A DNA stretch of 64,000 nucleotides from NCBI GenBank assembly GCA_031761405.1, contig JASEVX010000008.1, positions 75,126,014 through 75,190,013 on the forward strand, written 5' to 3'. The position numbers were made by a program, and so were the translations under genes. The stretch's first letter is position 1. Each line of letters starts with the position of its first letter. This document shows, piece by piece, positions 33,480 to 45,480 of this stretch. The notes below the pieces were generated by a model, which had not been told where the DNA came from, searched no databases, and saw nothing but the letters and a program-made list of their open reading frames with translations. Source of the stretch: Serripes groenlandicus (taxonomy: Eukaryota; Mollusca; Bivalvia; Cardiida; Cardiidae).

Positions 33480-34200
33480 TCGGCCATTTTGCTTCCGGTC
33501 TTACTGGACGGACAAATTATCGTAACCTATTCATTTCGTAACCGGTAAAACTCACAAACACGATATTCGTATGTTTTGACAAATCAAAAAATACTTAGAA
33601 CTAGAGAGAAAAATTAAATTAAATTCCTTCTCGATAAAGGAATGAAAACAAGGAATCTGATACGTGTAATTGCACTCGTTTTCTGTTTTAAAATAATATT
33701 TTCTCAACCGGAAGTAAACACATCCAAATGTGACGTCATTGCAACGAAAAGTAACGTCATTGTAAGGCAAGTAATAAATAAATAACAAAAGGAAAACGAC
33801 AGGAATGGTAGGAAAAGATAGTTTGACTCGTCACAAATGGATTTCATTCACTGGAAGGACTTTATGAAGGCTAAGTCGACTATTCTTTTGTACCTGTCAT
33901 CATTATTTCATGGATTTTATATCTTTGCAATATAGAGAAGCAATAAACACTTGAAAATGATTGTAAATATTTCAACGGAAGTTATCGTTCGTTACACTGG
34001 CCTCGGATATTATTTTAACTAAAAAGGACGAACAATTCTGTTTCTGTATCGGCATAGCTTCATTTCAAGGTAAGCTATTTATTATATCAATAATTTGCTT
34101 AAAAATATAACTTCATTTCTAAATTATTTGTTTAGTATCTGTTGGGAACGTTCCACGATGCTTTCGTCACATCGCGTGACGTCACATGGTGAGTATCGTT
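33480..34200. promoter_or_regulatory. Possible promoter-like cluster of ETS and CRE sites
   Basis: CTTCCGG near 33494, CCGGAAG near 33708, TGACGTCA near 33731 and GTGACGTCAC near 34182, with a GTAAGC donor-like site at 34070. No downstream gene is identified, so this is a weak call. Confidence 0.2.
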
Positions 34201-34539
34201 TTTGTCTGTATCTGTCATTTGAAGCCGAAGCCGTCTTGTCAATGTTGACTCCACTCAAGAAAATAGCTAAACTATCATATCTTCGACTGTCTAGTTGTAT
34301 TGACTTTAAGACGTTTATCTATTTATTGCAGTAAATGTAGCAAACAAACAAAACTACAGTCAATTTCAAATTATTTGCCTTCAATTTACATTATTTTTTT
34401 ACATTGTACAGTTTAACAGTTTATGTCTATGACCTAGTCTTTGTCAAAGTATGACCAGAATCAGTTCAGCCTGGTTTTGAGGTATACATAGTAAATGTCT
34501 TAAGCCATATATCCTCCAACCTGAAAGAGAGGAAAACAC

Positions 34540-35070
34540 TTTCATGCCTTCAAATGATGTTATATGTGGACTATCAGTAAAACACATAACTTTTCTTTCA
34601 ATAGGCTCAATTTCTAGTAGTTTCATCTTTTTTTTTATCCAAAGTTTGTTTATTGATCAAACTCAAATGAGTCCATTATGTTTTAAAGGAATGATGTCAT
34701 ATGTGGGCTATCAATAAAACACATTACTTTTCTTTCAACAGGCTGAATTTCTAGTAGATTTATCTTCTTTTTTATCCAAAATGTGTTTATTGATCAAACT
34801 CAAATGAGTCCATTGTTTTAAAGAAATGATGTCATATATATGTGGACTATCAGTAAAACACATTACTTGTCTTTCAACAGGCTGCATTTCTAGTAGATTC
34901 ATCTTTTTTTTAACCAAAATTTGTTTATTGATCAAACTCAAATGAGTCATGATTGTTTAAAAGAAATGATGTCATATGGGGGCTATCAGTAAAACACATT
35001 ACTTTTCTTTCAACAGGCGGAATTTCTAGTAGTTTCATTTGTTTTATCCAAAATGTGTTTATTGATCAGA
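34540..35070 (+). repeat. About 4 tandem copies of a ~138 bp unit
   Basis: Each unit holds ACTTTTCTTTCAACAGGC, ATTTCTAGTAG and TTTATTGATCAAACTCAAAT. Copies begin near 34575, 34715, 34860 and 34995. Confidence 0.8.
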
Positions 35071-36005
35071 TTGGACAAACTTGGTACTAAGAATTTAAAC
35101 ATTATTTTCACTAGGTTATTTTAAATACTCTGCATGTATGTATTCAAACACAATTTAAAAAAGATTCAACATCTATTGACAGCACTATTTTCATACTTGG
35201 GAGCACAACAACCAATGATGTCATAGAACTCTTCAAATTGAAGAGCAAATGCAAAATAAAAGCCTTTTACGGTCACCGATTTAGGTCCATCTATGAAACA
35301 GGGCAATGTACACTAACTATATCAAACTCAAATAAGGTAAAAACAAACTGAGCATTGAAATCTGTAGATAAAGAGGATCAATCTCTTTTTAAATTCAACA
35401 AACACTCAAAATACTTTTTATTCAAATAAATTTTGTATAAACATTTTGTTTGAAAAATAAAGAAAACTTAAATCTGTTTTTCAACAGAAAAAGGCTGTAA
35501 TTAAGGCAGTTCATAATTAATGTCAGTTATATTAGTGACCTCACATAAGTGTTCTGTCCTCTGATATAACTGAAATACCACAGAAATGTATCTGTTTTCT
35601 ATGTAATTTATTGTGAAATCCATTTTTCTGTTTGAAATTGTATAATCTATACAATAGAAATGGTAAAATTCAAATTGGTATACATTCATTGCAACAAAAA
35701 AAATCTTATACTTTATTGGTAATGAAATTACACATATTTTCATGAACTGCTGCTCAAAATAAAAACCTATACTGTAGTTTAATGCTAAAACACCTGGTCT
35801 AACAAGAGTTCTAAGATCAAATCTCAGCAGGTACATGTTTTGAAAGAAGCAACTTAACTTAACAATGTATACATGAATCAATTATGTTGTGGGGAGTTGT
35901 CTTACTTAAACACTTATTACATTTTTATCCAGGCTTCTAGTGAAAATAGTTTACTTCGGTCCCTGTACCCTTTTCAAAAGCTTTTATAATTGAGCAATAA
36001 CAATT

Positions 36006-37147
36006 AAAACAAGAGCGCCAAATGTCACAAAATACGCCGTCCTGTTTTTTTGAGACCAAGTATAGTGGTAATTGGTTGTACGTCAGCCAAACTTAGAGAG
36101 CGGACACTGTTAGTACAGTTTTGGCCATTTCGAGGGACATAATTGTGTAGTGACTAAGATAACGTTGTAAGTTATCAAACGTGACCAAGATATTCTGCCC
36201 ATAAACATATTGTCTAAATTTGGTGATGATCGGATAAAGGCTTTACAAGTTATTTAGCTGACAAGACCAATTTTAGGTAATTTCTATAATTAAAGGGCAA
36301 TAACTCTCTATCGACTAGAGCAATATGGCTAGTTATCAAACTTGTCCAAGATATTACGCCAATACACATTCTGACTAAATTTGGTGATGATTGGACAAAA
36401 GCTCCCAAAGTTATTGAGCTGACAAGACCAATTTTAGATAATTTCTATAATTAAAGAGGGATAACTCTCGATTGACTAAAGCGATATGGCTAGTTATCAA
36501 AATTATCCGAGATATTATGCCAATACACATTCTGACTAAATTTAGTAATGATTGGATAAAGGTTTCTAAAGTTATTGAGCTGACAAGACCAATTTTAGGT
36601 AATTTCTATAATTAAAGGGCGATAACTCTCAATTGACTTAAGCGATATAGCTAGTTATTAAACTTGTCTGAGATATTATGCCAATACACATTCTGACCAA
36701 ATTTAGTAATGATTGGATAAAGGTTTCTAAAGTTATTGAGCTGACAAGACCAATTTTAGGTAATTTCTATAATTAAAGGGCAATAACTCTCAATTGACTT
36801 AATCGATATGGCTAGTTATCGAACTTGTCCGAGATATTATGCCAATACACATTCTGACCAAATTTGGTGATGATTAGGCAAAGGCTCCTAAAGTAATTAA
36901 GCTGACAAGACCAATTTTAGGTAATTTCTATAATTGAATGGCAATAACTCTTGATTGACAAAAGCGATATGGCTAGTTATCAAACTTGTCCGAGATATTA
37001 TCCCAATACACATTCTGACTAAATTTGGTGATGATTGGACAAAGGCTTCTAAAGTTATTGAGCTGACAACATACTGGACGCCGCCCGCCCGTAAGCCGCA
37101 GGTAAAACTATAATACGATCCGTTTTTTCAAAACGGGCGTATAAAAA
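36006..37147 (+). mobile_element. HINE family 3
   Basis: Starts AAACAAGAGCGCCAAATG with AATACGCC, followed by about 5.5 tandem cores of ~160 bp (GAGCTGACAAGACCAATTTT recurs near 36260, 36421, 36580, 36740 and 36904), then GGACGCCGCCCGCCC and a 3' end with GGGCGTATAAAAA. AATACGCC and GGGCGTAT are inverted. No coding capacity. Confidence 0.82.
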
Positions 37148-37900
37148 GGAATGGTTATCAACATTGATAACTCTGAGAATCTGTACATGTTCAAGGTTTG
37201 ATCCAGCTTTGATAACCGTTCTAATATCAAAGTTTTAACGAAATTTATACATCATATTTTTATAATAGAGCAATTTTAACATGATCACTAACAATGTTAA
37301 ATTATTGCAAATTCTTCTGGAAAATCCATTTCTCTGTTTGTACTTTTTATAATTTCTTTATTTGCAATAAAATGTATATTGAATATATTGATCAGATCTT
37401 ATATTATCCATATTTTTTTTCAAACAACATATTTCAGATACATGTATATATATTCAGTAACTGTTGTTGACACTAAGTCTGGTACTTATTAACAAATAAT
37501 CTGATGCTGTTTTCATGTTTTACAAATTAAAAACCAGAAAAGGAGATAGGTGTTCAAAGTGAAAATGTTGTTGAATAGGAACATATTGTTCATTTTGGAT
37601 ATGTTCATTTTGGATCAATTACACCATTCCGACAATGTATTCGGATTAGTCACAGAAATCAAGTAATTTACATCAGACAAGGCCGGCTAAACTTTAACCT
37701 TTCCAACATACATCATTATAAATGGGACTTTTGAAAATATTTGTCAAAAATTACATTTTTCTCAGTCATCTTAAATTGTCTCAAGATTATACATTCAGCC
37801 AGATCATGCAAAGTTAGCCATCTGCCTTGTAAGATTGTTGTGTGGAGTAATGTTAAGCGCAAGTCATTCAATCAACCATGAAAAGAGTCAGTTTTCAATT
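37148..37900. other. AT-rich DNA, nothing recognised
   Basis: No open frame with features, no clear repeat. Confidence 0.4.
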
Positions 37901-38535
37901 ATATGTATTACTAGTTTACAAATAACTGGCATTTGTAAAAATAAATCAGAACATTCTTCAATGCCTTCTAGTGTTGTTTTCCATCAACATCCTTGGAAAT
38001 CTTACAGTCTATTACAATCCTGACCTAATAAAAAATAAAACAGATATATATGTACAAATTAAACTTAAATGCATGCTAAGTTTCGTTTTTTTCAATATGT
38101 TTTTCAAATTCTGTTTTTGTAACTTAAATTTCTACAATTTGCCTATTAATTTGTTTCTTGTTGGGGGACAGACAGTGCTTAATTAATTGTTCTTGCTTTC
38201 ACACGACCTAGGCTTTGCCTATTAACATATTATGTATTACTAGTTTACAAATAACTGGCATTTGTAAAAATAAATCAGAACATTCTTCAATGCCTTCTAG
38301 TGTTGTTTTCCATCAACATCCTTGGAAATCTTACAGTCTGTTACAATCCAAAACAGATATATATGTACAAATTAGACTTATATGCATGCTAAGTTTCGTT
38401 TTTTTCAATATGTTTTTCAAATTCTGTTTGTAACTTTCTACAATTTGCCTATTAATTTGTTTCTTGTTGGGGGACAGACAGTGCTTAATTAATTTGTTCT
38501 TGCTTTCACACGACCTAGGCTTTGCCTATTAACAT
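37900..38535 (+). repeat. Tandem duplication, period ~328 bp (2 copies)
   Basis: TATGTATTACTAGTTTACAA starts both copies (37902 and 38230); both end in CACGACCTAGGCTTTGCCTA and TTAACATATT. An inverted piece of the end (GGCAAAGCCTAGGTCGT) is at 24196-24213. Confidence 0.85.
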
Positions 38536-39663
38536 ATTATTGTTAACCAATATTTAATCATGATAAGTTTTCTATAAACGTACATCGGCACACGACCTTA
38601 TTCTCCGTTCTCTTAGTACATATCGAGGATATGATATTTTAGATGTTTTCTTAAATGGGGTCAACATTTGACAGGATGGCTTTCGGCTTCAAATAACCCA
38701 TGACCGATATCTTATCTATGTCACTGCCGATACAGACAAAACAAATATACAATTTAATTGAATTTACGTTGTTACAAACATACATTTATTTCATGTAATC
38801 AGAATAATTATTTAATCAAAAAAGTTACATAATCAATGATTAACAACCTTCGAACTATCTTAATATTAAAACAAGGTTTAATTTAATACTCTAACAGTTA
38901 TAATGTGTGAACAACTATATCTCTATGATCGGCATACCAACAAATAGTGGGCCGAATAAGACTAGGCCGAATACATTTTGGGCCGAATACACCCGATACC
39001 GGCAAGCCGATCTGAGTTACTTCCCTTTGACCATAAGATGAAAGGGGGGGTTTATTCTTAAAGCAAATAATTTTAATAGAACTATATATTGATCTCTTTA
39101 ATTGATTGTTGTGATGAGTTTGTTTGGAACAACAGACTTGTATCGGTGGAAATATCTCCATAACGGTTAAAACCATTATTGTTTACATTTTTAATTCGTG
39201 GGAAAATCACATTCCAAAGTGATGACGTCATGCGAGCCATTTCCCTCTTAGTGTTTGTGACTACAACACTATTTTTGGTCAAAACCCTTATTATATATCA
39301 TAGATAACATACTTATTTGGTGGCATTCACTCTGTGATTAAAAGCTCTATTCCAGTATACCCAATACGACTGTTATGGAGCTCCACCAACATTGTTTCTG
39401 TATATTTTTACCTTTGAGGCTTTGTTATATTCCCCTGTCTGCAGACAATCTGTAAAATCACAATCTACAGTCTTACAATACCAAGACACCTGCAATCAAT
39501 ATATTGTATGGGGTCAAAGTATATTTATTTACCTACCTGTACAGTTATTTTATTCCTGATGTAATTTTTAATCCATTTATTTACACTTTTTAGATCCATT
39601 ATTTTAAACATCAACGAACACATTTCGTGAACAATCTATTTTTAGACCTATTTCTAGGTATAC
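38536..39663. other. AT-rich DNA with an inverted CGGCC minisatellite
   Basis: 38945-38996 is the inverted counterpart of the 23740-23872 minisatellite and is followed by GGCAAGCCGATCTGAG and CTTCCCTTTGACC, as in the 23 kb copy. No gene. Confidence 0.55.
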
Positions 39664-39863
39664 NNNNNNNNNNNNNNNNNNNNNNNNNNNNNNNNNNNNN
39701 NNNNNNNNNNNNNNNNNNNNNNNNNNNNNNNNNNNNNNNNNNNNNNNNNNNNNNNNNNNNNNNNNNNNNNNNNNNNNNNNNNNNNNNNNNNNNNNNNNNN
39801 NNNNNNNNNNNNNNNNNNNNNNNNNNNNNNNNNNNNNNNNNNNNNNNNNNNNNNNNNNNNNNN
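39664..39863. other. Assembly gap (200 N)
   Basis: Exactly 200 N; a round number, so the true gap length is unknown. The open frames shown across it are artefacts. Confidence 0.99.
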
Positions 39864-40267
39864 GTAATGGCATACATGGTCAGGTTAACCTTCACCGTGA
39901 TATAAATATGAAATACTGCTGATATTGTTCGAATGCAAGTGGCGATAGTTTAATCCGGATAAAGATCCCTGGTCAATCAAACTGTATGCACAGGTTCTCC
40001 AAATGATTCATTGCCCCACATAACATGCCACAAGACCCCGTTTTGGCATGACCAAGCTTTTATGATTTTCTAGACGTGTCTTCGAATTATACAGGAATGA
40101 TGAATATTACTATGTTATAATTGTATTTCGTATACATATGGGAGACCAGTTCGTCTGTATATTTGACTACAGTAATTATTTTGATAGCTTCGTACAAGAG
40201 AGACGTAGATACATCTTCTTCCTTTGTATGAAAGGTTTTGTGTTTTTACGTCGCTTTCAATGGCATT

Positions 40268-40546
40268 TTAAAAATACCACGGCGTTTTCTTGAAAAGTAC
40301 TATTACTACTGCAATCTCATTGAAATCGCCTTCCACACAATCGAGCACTCGGCCATAATTTATGTTCAATATTGTGTCCATAATTAAATCATGCAAAGCG
40401 GCATGTAGCGTTATTCGTTCCTTTGTATTAAAACTAAATATTGGGCTGCTCTGGTCAAAATGATACGAGGGTCGGTTTCCCGTGTCGGAATTAATTGCAG
40501 ATACTCCAGTCTGGAGTTGATTCAAAGAATTATCAAAATTAATCAT
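40268..40546 (-). CDS. Hypothetical 92-residue open frame
   Basis: I do not recognise it. The composition is protein-like (mixed polar start, KERITLHAALHDLIMDTILN, then DFNEIAVVIVLFKK), but there is no domain, signal peptide or paralogue in the window. It could be a single exon of a gene cut by the nearby gap or a chance frame. Confidence 0.25.
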   Translation of the reverse strand: MINFDNSLNQLQTGVSAINSDTGNRPSYHFDQSSPIFSFNTKERITLHAALHDLIMDTILNINYGRVLDCVEGDFNEIAVVIVLFKKTPWYF

Positions 40547-40761
40547 AAGATTTGTCTGAAGTAATTAGTGATAGTCGTTATAAAACAAGATTACTTGCTA
40601 ACACATTGTTGAATAACGTACCAGGGGCGTATATAGTTGGACATTGCGTATCTAATATCACGTGACAAGCGATGGTTGTCTTCCATGAATTCTTCAGGGG
40701 AAAAGGTATTACCATCTGTAAATCAGTTTTAAGTATATAATGGGTAGAAGTTACAACAAAT

Positions 40762-41013
40762 TAGCCGTTCCACGAGGAAAACCAATAGTATGGACACTGC
40801 GTAAAGTATTGACCCGGACCAGCCTTAGCATGCCGCACAGGCTAATCCGAGTAGACTATTTTCGCCTCCTGTGGATTTTCTGTTTCAGGAATCATTACTC
40901 TATACCCCTATACCCCTAAGACGCCCGGATTAGCCTGCGCGGTTTGCGCAGGTTGATCAAGATCGATACATTACGCAGAGTCCACAATGTTGGTTTTCTC
41001 GTGAAACGGCTCA
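40762..41013 (+). mobile_element. MITE, copy 1
   Basis: Inverted ends: GCCGTTCCACGAGGAAAACC at the left and its complement form GTTTTCTCGTGAAACGGC at the right. GC-rich interior with GCCTGCGC / GCGCAGG. Two further copies at 42484 and 43562. Confidence 0.8.
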
Positions 41014-41653
41014 TATGTTCCTCTACATGAACCAGTAGTCTACTTACTATTCTTCTCAGACTGTCAATCAGTGTGTAGAAGACGAATTACGCTAATCAGG
41101 AAGATGTCAATCGCCGGAAAGAATGAATGGCCGTGTCGGGATTTAAACGCACGACCAATCGACATTATCGCGGGTACAGAAGAAAATTTGTTTTGACTTT
41201 GATTTTCTTTTTACCGATGGTTGTAAATGTATTGTAAATTCTATGCTATATCTTATTGAAACTTCTGAATAAACCATTACAGAATTTACATGTAAGTGAA
41301 GGTACCACCTAAATCATGTCAAACACAATCCTGCCTATGACATTTTTCTTCCAGCGAAGATTCATTTGATTTTGGTCATCGCCAAAATGAGCCTTCTAAA
41401 TATAATTAATACTAAAGGCGGTCATAAATATTTTAAAGGCGATCATAGATATTTTATAAAGACGATCATAGATATTTTATAAAGACGATCATAGATATTT
41501 TAAAGGAGATATTTTCTAAAAATGTCTTCAATGATTTGAAAGATTGCTGAACAATTTTACCTCCTTTAAAACTTTCCCACATACAACAAATCTGCAGCAG
41601 ACGACTTTGACTTTGGCAAAAAATGCCAGAAATCTCTATTTATGAAATGAAAG

Positions 41654-41818
41654 TGTAACGAAAACGTTCGGTATACGTTGCATTTGATATGCAAATTTGC
41701 ATCACCGTTTCGAAGTGATGGAGTTTAGGGTTACATATATAAGACAAGTGGACCCCTTCAGGGTTGAGTATACTTTTCGCTGAAGGGATCTTCTGCGTCT
41801 TTAGCACGGCACGTTACA
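41654..41818 (+). repeat. 5' LTR of the TRIM
   Basis: TG...CA ended; contains a TATATAAG box near 41736 and a CCTTCAGGG / GCTGAAGGG hairpin pair. Confidence 0.85.
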
Positions 41819-41922
41819 TCGGTGGCAGCGGTGGGATGAAGACAACTGCCATACCGGAGTTGCTTTACCCATGGGTTTCCCAGGCCAAGACTCGGGACGA
41901 GTCTTCTCGGAGTGGGAAGTAG

Positions 41923-42092
41923 TGTAACGAAAACGTTCGGTATTATATACGTTGCATTTGATATGCAAATTTACATCACCGTTTCGAAGTGATGGAGTTT
42001 AGGGTTACATATATAAGACAAGTGGACCCCTTCAGGGTTGAGTATACTTTTCGCTGAAGGGATCTTCTGCGTCTTTAGCCCGGCACGTTACA
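41923..42092 (+). repeat. 3' LTR of the TRIM
   Basis: Matches the 5' LTR except for a few bases, including TATAT inserted after CGGTAT. Confidence 0.85.
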
Positions 42093-42483
42093 AAAGTATC
42101 TATTATATAACTAGTTATAGTACATACGTACTTGTTATAAAATCCATTTATGTGAAGAGTACATCTGTACTCGCGATAACATTCATTTGGAAGAGTGCTA
42201 ATTTAATTCCGTCTTTTTGTTTCTAAGAAACCATTTACTTCGATCGATTTACGGTAATCATAGTTTATCATTTTGCCTCTCTCGGATTTAATGACGTCAT
42301 ATCCGGTTTATTGTTTGGGAAAACACATGACAATAACGGTTAAACAATGATTTCTTATGATTTATTGAGAGTTAATGAAATTCCAACGGTATATAAGTTA
42401 ATTTGCTTCTACCGTGGCTTATGGTCACTTGGCGACCAAGGCTAGGATATGGAGAGTTTAACAATTATATTTGTACGTATATA

Positions 42484-42747
42484 TGAGCCGTCCCGCGAGA
42501 AAACCAACATTGTGGACACTGCGAAAAGTATCGACCCGGTTCAGCCTAAGCATGCCGCACTAGCAAACCCAGACAGACACTTTTCCTCTCCTGTGGATTT
42601 TCTGTTTCAGGAATCATTACTCCATAGATATATCAGGCTGAGACGGAAAGTGTCGACCCGGATAAGCCTGCGCGGACTGTGCAGGCTGATCTTGGTCGAT
42701 ACATTACGCAGATGCCATAACGTTGGGTTTTTTCGCGGGACGGCTCA
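42484..42747 (+). mobile_element. MITE, copy 2
   Basis: Ends TGAGCCGTCCCGCGAGAAAA and TTTCGCGGGACGGCTCA, 264 bp, homologous to copies 1 and 3. Confidence 0.85.
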
Positions 42748-42844
42748 AATGGTGTTTTACTTTGCTTTCAACACATTTCTAGTTATAATATGGCGTGACC
42801 TAGGTGCAACTGAGGGTAAGCCATTACTACACTTTTAAAGTATT

Positions 42845-42930
42845 TGGTATGACGCAACCGGGGATCTGACCCAGGACCTCCCGCAACCAAAACGGACGCT
42901 CATCCACTAATCCATCAAGGCGGTCACGTT
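42845..42930 (-). mobile_element. tRNA-derived SINE head
   Basis: On the - strand it reads as a tRNA-like segment: an A-box-like GGATTAGTGGATG and a B-box-like GGTCCTGGGTCAGATCCC. A second B-box-like element (GGTTCGATCCCTGGT) lies just beyond (42964-42980). Confidence 0.5.
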
Positions 42931-42999
42931 TTTCAACAAAACTCCATCATGACTGCTGCGCGACCAGGGATCGAACCATAGACGTAAATTACAAATCAG

Positions 43000-43561
43000 A
43001 TCAGGTGCAAGAATAGTGCTGTCATTGCCTTTCTCTAAAGAATGTACCAAAGATTGAAAAAGAAATGTCTTAATTAATGGAGTGGTAAGGAGAAGAGGAC
43101 ATATCTAGTTCTACTATATTGCTCCCATTTTACCCGATACAATAATTTGCATCTGATACAACTAAGGCACAAAGGAGACGATTGAACTTTAAGAATTCCG
43201 CGTGGGTGAACTTTATATCTTCCATTTTATTGGATTTGTTTGGTTTTATTAATATCTCAATACAAGTTATAATATTTTAAGTGTCGTTTGCTTTTGAAAT
43301 ATTAGGGGAGACATGACAAATATTTTATTTCTTGAAATAACCCAGTCTGATTTCAAATCCAAAGTTATAAATGTTATTGAGAAAAACGAGAAATTGTTTT
43401 GTTCAATTCGAGCATATTATATATTTATGATCCTACGTCATGTCACAAAGATGACCTATAAAACACAACACATAAAAAGAACGTCACGATTCCCTCTTCG
43501 TCTTCAATCTATCTGACTAATTGACATTTATGAAAGGTTTTATTGGTACCATAGGATTATT
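43000..43561. other. AT-rich DNA without gene
   Basis: A 67-codon frame (43313-43516) is open but shows no recognisable domain or codon pattern. Confidence 0.4.
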
Positions 43562-43824
43562 TGAGCCGTTCCACGAGAAAACCAACATTATGGCCTCTGC
43601 GTAATGTATCGACCTAATTAAGCCTGCGCAGACCGCACAGGGTACTCCGGGCCGACACATTCCGTCTCCGGGGGATTTATTTATAGAGTAATGATTCCTG
43701 AAACAGAAAATCCACAGGAGGTGAAACAAGTATGTTCGGGTTAGCCTGTGCGGCATGCTTAGGCTGATCCGGGTCGATACTTTACGTAGAGTCCACAATG
43801 TTGGTTTTCTCGCGGGACGGCTCA
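43562..43824 (+). mobile_element. MITE, copy 3
   Basis: Ends TGAGCCGTTCCACGAGAAAA and TTTTCTCGCGGGACGGCTCA, 263 bp. Taking the ends as GAGCC and GGCTC leaves ATTT on both sides. Confidence 0.85.
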
Positions 43825-43924
43825 TTTCATTATAACGACGTCATTGCTTGACAAACAATTTATCCGGAATCGGGAATGACATTCCTATTTAATATTTAAT
43901 ATTCCCGGTAAATCATTCTGTAGT

Positions 43925-45140
43925 CTTTCACCAATGAGCTAACCAGTCTGTGTTGAAACGCAGCCGGTTGCTTGATACGACTGTTGCGTAAAGAACTGAT
44001 GTTAGAAAGCCAGGAAACACACGGGTATGTGAACTGACCGGTAGGGAACTGATGTTAGAAAGCCAGGAAACACGCGGGTATGTCAACTGGCCGGTAAAGA
44101 ACTGATGTTGGAAAGGCAGGAAACACACGGGTATATGAACTGACCGGTAAGGAACTGATGTTAGAAAGCCAGGAAACACGTGGGTATGTCAACTGGCCGG
44201 TAAATAACTGATGTTAGAAAGCCAGGAAACACGTGCGTATGTCAACTGGCTGGTAAAGAACTGGTGTTAGAAAGTCAGGAAACACACGAGTATGTCAACT
44301 GGCTGGTAAAGAACTGATGTTAGAAAGCCAGGAAACACACGGGTATGTAAACTGGCTGGTAAAGAACTGATGTTAGAAAGTCAGGAAACACACGGGTATG
44401 TGAACTGGCTGGTAGATGTTGGAAAGCCAGGAAACACACGGGTATGTAAACTGGCCGGTAAAGAACTGATGTTGGAAAGCCAGTAAACACGCGGGTATGT
44501 GAACTGGCCGGTAAAGAACTGATGTTAGAAAGTCAGGAAAACGTGGGTATATGAATTGGCCGGTAAAGAACTGCTGTTAGAAAGTCAGGAAACACACGGG
44601 TATGTAAACTGGCCGGTAAAGAACTGATGTTGGAAAGCCAGTAAACACACGGGTATGTGAACTGACCGGTAAAGAACTGATGTTAGAAAGCCAGGAAACA
44701 CACGGGTATGTAAACTGGCCGGTAAATAACTGATGTTAGAAAGCCAGTAAACACACGGGTATGTGAACTGGCCGGTAAATAACTGATGTTAGAAAGCCAG
44801 GGAACACACGGGTATGTGAACTGGCCGGTAAATAACTGATGTTAGAAAGCCAGTAAACACACGGGTATGTGAACTGGCCGTTAACAAACTGATGTTAGAA
44901 AGCCAGGAAACACACGAGTATGTGAACTGGCCGTTAGAAAACTGATGTTAGAAAGCCAGGAAACACACGGGTATGTGAACTTGCTGGTAAAGAAATGATG
45001 TTAGAAAGCCAGGAAACACACGGGTATGTGAACTTGCTGGTAAAGAACTGATGTTAGAACGCCAGGAAAAATGCGGGTATGCAAACTGGCCGGTACAAAA
45101 AGCTGAATTATTATTGAAGACGGCGTTTAACCCCCGTCAA
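43925..45140 (+). repeat. Minisatellite, 53 bp x ~21, inside a SINE
   Basis: Unit contains CTGATGTTAGAAAGCCAGGA and CACACGGGTATGTGAACTGG. The array sits between two pieces of a SINE: before it AACCAGTCTGTGTTGAAACG and GGTTGCTTG, after it ATTATTGAAGACGGCGTTTA. A single, unexpanded version of the same unit lies in the next SINE copy (about 45375-45430). Confidence 0.85.
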
Positions 45141-45204
45141 TCGATATATAGTTGATTCTCATTATGTCGGACTTATGTGTACATTTAAAAATAATCGACA
45201 TGAA

Positions 45205-45480
45205 CATAGTCGGTAGCTTAGTCGGTAGCGACGCGGCCTCTCAATCCAGGGGTTGTGAGTTCAAACTCCAGCTCGGCTAAAATGCTTTCCGACGTTTGAC
45301 ACGTGTCAACTCTCTTGAAATAAAGGGTTAACCAGTCTTTGTTGAAACGCAACATGTTGCTTGGAAAGACTGTTGTGGGGAGTACAGATGTAAAAATATA
45401 CAGGAAACACATGGATAGTTGAACTGGCCGCCGACAAACTGAACAATTGTTGAAAATTAAACCCCCGTCAATTAATATCT
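45205..45480 (+). mobile_element. tRNA-like SINE, unexpanded copy
   Basis: A-box-like TAGCTTAGTCGGTAG, B-box-like GTGAGTTCAAACTCC, then the body (GTTGAAACGCAACATGTTGC, one CAGGAAACACA...GAACTGGCCGCC) and the TTAAACCCCCGTCAA tail. The tail plus flank (about 45130-45210 and 45465-45545) is duplicated, so the two SINE copies arose by tandem duplication. Confidence 0.75.

Larger units (their letters stand above)
32708..36005. other. AT-rich DNA without a convincing gene
   Basis: Contains a hairpin at 33358-33378 (GCTCGAGCC GAA GGCTCGAGC) and a 33480-34200 stretch with CCGGAAG, CTTCCGG and TGACGTCA sites that could be promoter-like. The one local duplication is given separately. ORFs here are short and without recognisable features. 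Confidence 0.5.
39864..41653. other. Mostly unassigned DNA between gap and TRIM
   Basis: Holds one 92-codon - strand frame and MITE copy 1 (40762-41013), listed separately, and three to four short repeats of GATCATAGATATTTTA near 41428-41505. Otherwise nothing supported. Confidence 0.45.
41654..42092 (+). mobile_element. TRIM-type mini LTR retrotransposon
   Basis: Two direct LTRs (41654-41818 and 41923-42092, ~165-170 bp) begin TGTAACG and end GTTACA. Between them is a 104 bp interior. Its first 20 bases (TCGGTGGCAGCGGTGGGATG) are complementary to the 3' end of metazoan tRNA-Leu (AAG-type) with CCA, a primer-binding site. A purine-rich AGTGGGAAG lies just before the 3' LTR. The flanks are AAAG on both sides, consistent with a 4 bp target duplication. 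It has no coding capacity, so it must be moved by another LTR element. Confidence 0.88.

Noticed and set aside
39604..39905. Open frames crossing the N run
   Set aside because: Artefact of the assembly gap.
43925..45140. Repeat protein frame (43928-44179, - strand)
   Set aside because: The period 53 is not a multiple of three, and the frame is only open by chance across a few units.
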